NCBI GenBank assembly: GCA_025361325.1 | Contig: JANYAL010000417.1 | Location: 1 to 8,897 of the forward strand | Length of the DNA: 8,897 bases | Reading direction: 5' to 3' | Source: Bacteroidota bacterium | GTDB lineage: Bacteria; Bacteroidota; Bacteroidia; Chitinophagales; Chitinophagaceae | The notes under the pieces: model-generated | Seen by the model: only the letters and a program-made list of their open reading frames with translations | The model's database searches: none | What the model was told of the DNA's origin: nothing | In this document: in pieces, positions 5,694 to 8,897 of the stretch | Layout of the letters: each line of letters begins with the position of its first letter | How positions within the stretch are numbered: the first letter of the stretch is position 1 | Made by a program: the position numbers and the translations under genes

Positions 5694-8600
5694 ATGACTG
5701 CCCTATCTGCGGTCAAGACCCGAATAATTGTTGTTCTGCTTGTGATGTATGGAAGTATGGCAAGTGCGCAATTAAGGGCAAATTTTACTGGTAATCCGCT
5801 ATCGGGTTGTAGTCCGCTTGTGGTCAATTTTACCGACCAGTCAACCGGCAGTCCTAACCAGTGGCGGTGGGATCTTGGCAACGGTACCATATCTTTCCTT
5901 CAAAATCCTTCGGTCACCTATTTCACACCTGGTCAATACACCATTAAACTGGTCGTTCACAATGCCTCGGGCAGTACAGATTCCAGTACTAAAACACAAT
6001 ACATCACAGTCAATTCCCAGCCTACCGTAAATTTTACAGGCACACCGGTAACAGGCTGTTACCCCCTTCCCGTTCATTTTACCGACCAAAGCAATGCGGG
6101 AAGTGGTAATATCAGCACCTGGCAATGGGATTTCGGGGATGGTTCCTCCAGTAATATTCAAAATCCAGCTCATACCTATACAACCGCAGGTAATTTCAAT
6201 GTTACCCTTCGTATCACCAATTCGAAAGGTTGCATAGCAGTGCTTACCAAAACCAGTTATATCCGCATCAGCCAGGGGGTGCATGCAGGTTTCACCAATA
6301 CCTTACCTGTTACCTGCAGCCCACCGGCAACTATCAATTTCACAAATCAGTCAACCGGAACAGGCACACTTCATTACCAGTGGAGTTTTGGTGATGGAGG
6401 CAGTTCTACACTCACCAATCCATCGCATACTTATAACACTTCGGGAAGTTTTACGGTGCGGCTCATCACCATTAACAGTGTTGGTTGCAGGGATACACTC
6501 ACCAAAGTGAATGTGATCATCATAGGTGCTATCCATGCTGCTTTCTCCAGCGCAGACAGTGTTTGCGTGAACACTTCTATCGCCTTTACTAATAATTCTG
6601 TACCGGCAACAGCCTCAGCCGCCTGGGATTTTGGGGACGGATCTGTTTCTTCGCTCATCAACCCTGTTAAGGTTTACAACACTACAGGGCCCAAACTGGT
6701 AAGACTGATCGCCTTTTCCGGTGCATGCAGCGACACCGCCTATAAGACCATTATTGTTAAGAACAAACCGGTAACTGCATTTTCTGCTCTGCCCCTGACT
6801 TCATGCAGTGTGCCACTTACCGTTAATTTCGTAAGTACTGTCCTGAATGCCACATCATATAACTGGAATTTCGGTGACGGGAGTTCGTCAGCTATTCCGA
6901 ATCCTTCACATACCTATACAGCTTTCGGCTCCTATACAGTAACGCTGATAACCACCAATGCGCTGGGTTGTTCCGATACACTGGTGAAACCGGCTTATAT
7001 CCAACTCAGCCCGCCCCAGGCAAGTATCGACAGTTTACCCTTGAATGTATGTGCACCTTTGATACATACTTTTAATGCAACCATCAACAGTAATGACCCG
7101 GTAACGCGCTATTTATGGGATTTTGGTGACGGCACAACATCCAACGCCGTAAACCCCACCCATACATTCCCTGCGGGAACCTACATCATCAAACTGATCA
7201 TCACCACATCAACCGGTTGTGTGGATTCTGTGATTTATAATCCGGGTATCATAGCCAATCTGAAACCCACCGCCAATTTTACAGCAACACCCAGGGATGT
7301 ATGTGCACATATACCGGTCACTTTTACCGACCTGTCCACAGGAAATGTAACCAGTTGGTCCTGGACCTTCGGGGACGGAGGAACGGCCAATACCCAAAAT
7401 CCTGTTCATACATATGAGGATACGGGCTATTTTACCATACAGCTTGTGGTTTGGAATGGTGGCTGTCCGGATACCATGCGCCTCGTGAATTATATCCATA
7501 TAAATCCGCCTATAGCGAATTTCTTACCTAGTTTCAGTTGCTCCAACCCATTGATACAGACCTTTACTGACCAGTCGATTGGTGCTGATGAATGGAACTG
7601 GGATTTTGGTGACGGCACCACGTCAACTGTTCAGAATCCCGTACACGCCTATACGGCTACAGGAACCTACACCGTGACCCTGCTGGTACGAAACCATACA
7701 ACAGGTTGCAGTTACGCTAAATCCATTCCGATTATCGTTGCAGTGGAACATGCCAACTTCAATGCCTCGGGTACGGAGATCTGTAAGAACACACCTGTCA
7801 TCTTTACCGCCACGGGAAATACCCCGGGCAATATCACCTCACTGGACTGGTATTTCGGCGACGGGGCAACCGGTTCAGGGGTTAACCCCTCGCATAGTTA
7901 TAGCAGTGCAGGCACTTATACGGTTCAACTGATCATTACAGATATTATTGGATGCAGGGATACGATGATAAAGCCCCTGTACATAAAAGTTGACGGCCCC
8001 ACCTCCAGTTTTACAGTCAACAATACAGGCAGTTGCCTGATGAGCACTATATCATTTACTGATCATTCCACCAGTGACGGAACTCATCCTATCACCACCT
8101 GGATATGGAGATACGGGGATGGTACTACGGATACACTCACGGCACCCCCTTTCCAGCATGCTTATGCTTTACCGGGTATTTATCATGTTACACTGGTTGT
8201 AAAAGACTCCAAAGGATGTACAGATACCTATTTGAATACGACAGATATCACTGTCTCAAAACCTATTGCAAGGTTCAGTTCGGCAGATACCCTGTCCTGC
8301 CCGGGTCAACCGATTAATTTCAAAGACAGTTCAAGCGGGCCCGGACTTAACTACAACTGGCGCTTTGGCGACGGTACAGGCAGCACGGCCACAAACCCTG
8401 TTCATACGTATAATGCAGACGGTATCTATACAATTACCCTGGTCATCACCGATCAATTTGGTTGTACAGATTCGGTCACCCGCCCAAACTATATCGCCAT
8501 TCACTCACCGCATGCAGGTTTCAGTATGAGCGATTCGGTGGGAACATGCCCGCCCCTCTTTGTAAGCTTCACCAATACATCACTGAACTTTAACACGGTG

Positions 8601-8897
8601 AACTGGGATTTCGGAGACGGCACATCCACACAATCCGACAATCCCTCCCATTTCTATTCCATACCCGGCACTTATTTGGCCAAACTTATAATCACCAGCC
8701 CCGGTGGATGCCTTGATTCCATAGTGAAACCTATCCTGCTGCGCGGACCCCAGGGCACCTTCACGTACGGACCCCTGAGCGGCTGTTCTCCAATGACTAT
8801 CAATTTTAACGCCAGCACGCATGACAGACTCAGTTTTATCTGGGATTTCAATGACGGAAATATTGTGTCATCAACCGATTCATTGGTATCGCACGTT
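5694..8897 (+). CDS. Giant secreted PKD-repeat surface protein, N-terminal part (runs off right edge)
   Basis: The frame is open for 1068 codons from the ATG at 5694 to the last base of the window. Residues 1-25 form a signal peptide (basic KTR, hydrophobic IIVVLLVMYG, cleavage after ASA), so the protein is exported. All the rest is PKD domains, Ig-like beta-sandwiches of about 82 residues; thirteen copies are visible, the last cut by the edge. Each shows the core motif of Trp, aromatic, then GDG (WDFGDG in several), followed by NPxHxY and a GxYxVxL strand. PKD arrays act as extended stalks or carbohydrate/protein-binding modules. In Bacteroidota such proteins are usually sent out by the type IX secretion system and end in a gliding-motility-associated or other sorting domain; that end is not visible, so export route and role (adhesion, motility, polymer binding) are inference. 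An in-frame TAA at 5650 bounds the start. No catalytic domain appears in this part. Confidence 0.92.
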   Translation, partial: MTALSAVKTRIIVVLLVMYGSMASAQLRANFTGNPLSGCSPLVVNFTDQSTGSPNQWRWDLGNGTISFLQNPSVTYFTPGQYTIKLVVHNASGSTDSSTKTQYITVNSQPTVNFTGTPVTGCYPLPVHFTDQSNAGSGNISTWQWDFGDGSSSNIQNPAHTYTTAGNFNVTLRITNSKGCIAVLTKTSYIRISQGVHAGFTNTLPVTCSPPATINFTNQSTGTGTLHYQWSFGDGGSSTLTNPSHTYNTSGSFTVRLITINSVGCRDTLTKVNVIIIGAIHAAFSSADSVCVNTSIAFTNNSVPATASAAWDFGDGSVSSLINPVKVYNTTGPKLVRLIAFSGACSDTAYKTIIVKNKPVTAFSALPLTSCSVPLTVNFVSTVLNATSYNWNFGDGSSSAIPNPSHTYTAFGSYTVTLITTNALGCSDTLVKPAYIQLSPPQASIDSLPLNVCAPLIHTFNATINSNDPVTRYLWDFGDGTTSNAVNPTHTFPAGTYIIKLIITTSTGCVDSVIYNPGIIANLKPTANFTATPRDVCAHIPVTFTDLSTGNVTSWSWTFGDGGTANTQNPVHTYEDTGYFTIQLVVWNGGCPDTMRLVNYIHINPPIANFLPSFSCSNPLIQTFTDQSIGADEWNWDFGDGTTSTVQNPVHAYTATGTYTVTLLVRNHTTGCSYAKSIPIIVAVEHANFNASGTEICKNTPVIFTATGNTPGNITSLDWYFGDGATGSGVNPSHSYSSAGTYTVQLIITDIIGCRDTMIKPLYIKVDGPTSSFTVNNTGSCLMSTISFTDHSTSDGTHPITTWIWRYGDGTTDTLTAPPFQHAYALPGIYHVTLVVKDSKGCTDTYLNTTDITVSKPIARFSSADTLSCPGQPINFKDSSSGPGLNYNWRFGDGTGSTATNPVHTYNADGIYTITLVITDQFGCTDSVTRPNYIAIHSPHAGFSMSDSVGTCPPLFVSFTNTSLNFNTVNWDFGDGTSTQSDNPSHFYSIPGTYLAKLIITSPGGCLDSIVKPILLRGPQGTFTYGPLSGCSPMTINFNASTHDRLSFIWDFNDGNIVSSTDSLVSHV
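5775..8897 (+). repeat. Tandem array of 13 PKD repeats
   Basis: Approximate repeat limits: 5775-6017, 6024-6275, 6279-6527, 6531-6764, 6768-7010, 7014-7262, 7269-7508, 7509-7745, 7749-7994, 7998-8261, 8262-8507, 8508-8747 and 8751-8897 (cut). The GDG motif or its equivalent falls at residues 62, 148, 233, 314, 394, 478, 560, 639, 722, 808, 892, 974 and 1053, a period of 79-86 residues. Repeat 1 has LGNG, repeat 10 YGDG and repeat 13 FNDG instead of FGDG. DNA identity between copies is low apart from short blocks around the GDG motif (for example near 7118 and 7599), so the array is old rather than freshly amplified. Confidence 0.88.

Noticed and set aside
5841..6284. 147-codon minus-strand frame within the PKD gene
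   Set aside because: It is antisense to repeats 1 and 2 of a 1068-codon frame that is supported by regularly repeated motifs.
5775..8897. PKD array as a recently amplified DNA tandem repeat
   Set aside because: The copies share protein motifs but little nucleotide identity beyond about 20 bases around the GDG codons, so this is an old, diverged array.

Overview
The window looks like chromosomal DNA from a Bacteroidota bacterium, probably of the Chitinophaga/Niastella type (order Chitinophagales). The evidence is moderate GC content, promoter-like motifs of the Bacteroidota TTTG / TAnnTTTG type, weak or absent Shine-Dalgarno sequences, a NIF3-like protein gene followed by a C4 zinc-ribbon coiled-coil gene, a lipocalin-like small lipoprotein, and a very large secreted PKD-repeat protein. 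The taxonomic call is inference; there is no rRNA or marker gene in the window.

Layout. Positions 1-1489 (minus) hold the N-terminal 496 codons of an exported tetratricopeptide-repeat (TPR) protein that runs off the left edge. A 202-bp AT-rich divergent intergenic region follows, with a good promoter candidate for the TPR gene and two abutting DnaA-box-like 9-mers. Positions 1692-2693 (plus) form a tight cluster: a DoxX-family membrane protein, a 54-codon small membrane-protein reading frame that is broken by a +1 shift in a run of seven T, and a hotdog-fold acyl-CoA thioesterase that starts 2 bp after it. A convergent gap of 171 bp carries a weak AT-rich hairpin. Positions 4745-2865 (minus) are a two-gene unit, NIF3-like dinuclear-metal protein then zinc-ribbon coiled-coil protein. 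A divergent gap of 253 bp contains a perfect 8-bp inverted repeat overlapping a perfect TAnnTTTG box, followed by a 169-aa lipoprotein gene (4999-5508). From 5694 to the right edge (plus) an open frame of 1068 codons encodes a secreted protein made of a signal peptide and thirteen PKD repeats, still open at the window end.

How the genes work together. The left and middle parts are ordinary housekeeping or envelope genes; no link between the three blocks can be shown. The right part is a cell-surface or secreted adhesin-like protein of the kind Bacteroidota export by the type IX system, though the C-terminal sorting domain lies outside the window. The features most worth a second look are the frameshifted small gene inside the DoxX-thioesterase cluster, the strikingly regular cysteine pairing through the PKD array with one missing partner in repeat 1, and the hairpin sitting on the lipoprotein promoter. 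I do not see a defence system, mobile element, CRISPR array, tRNA or rRNA.
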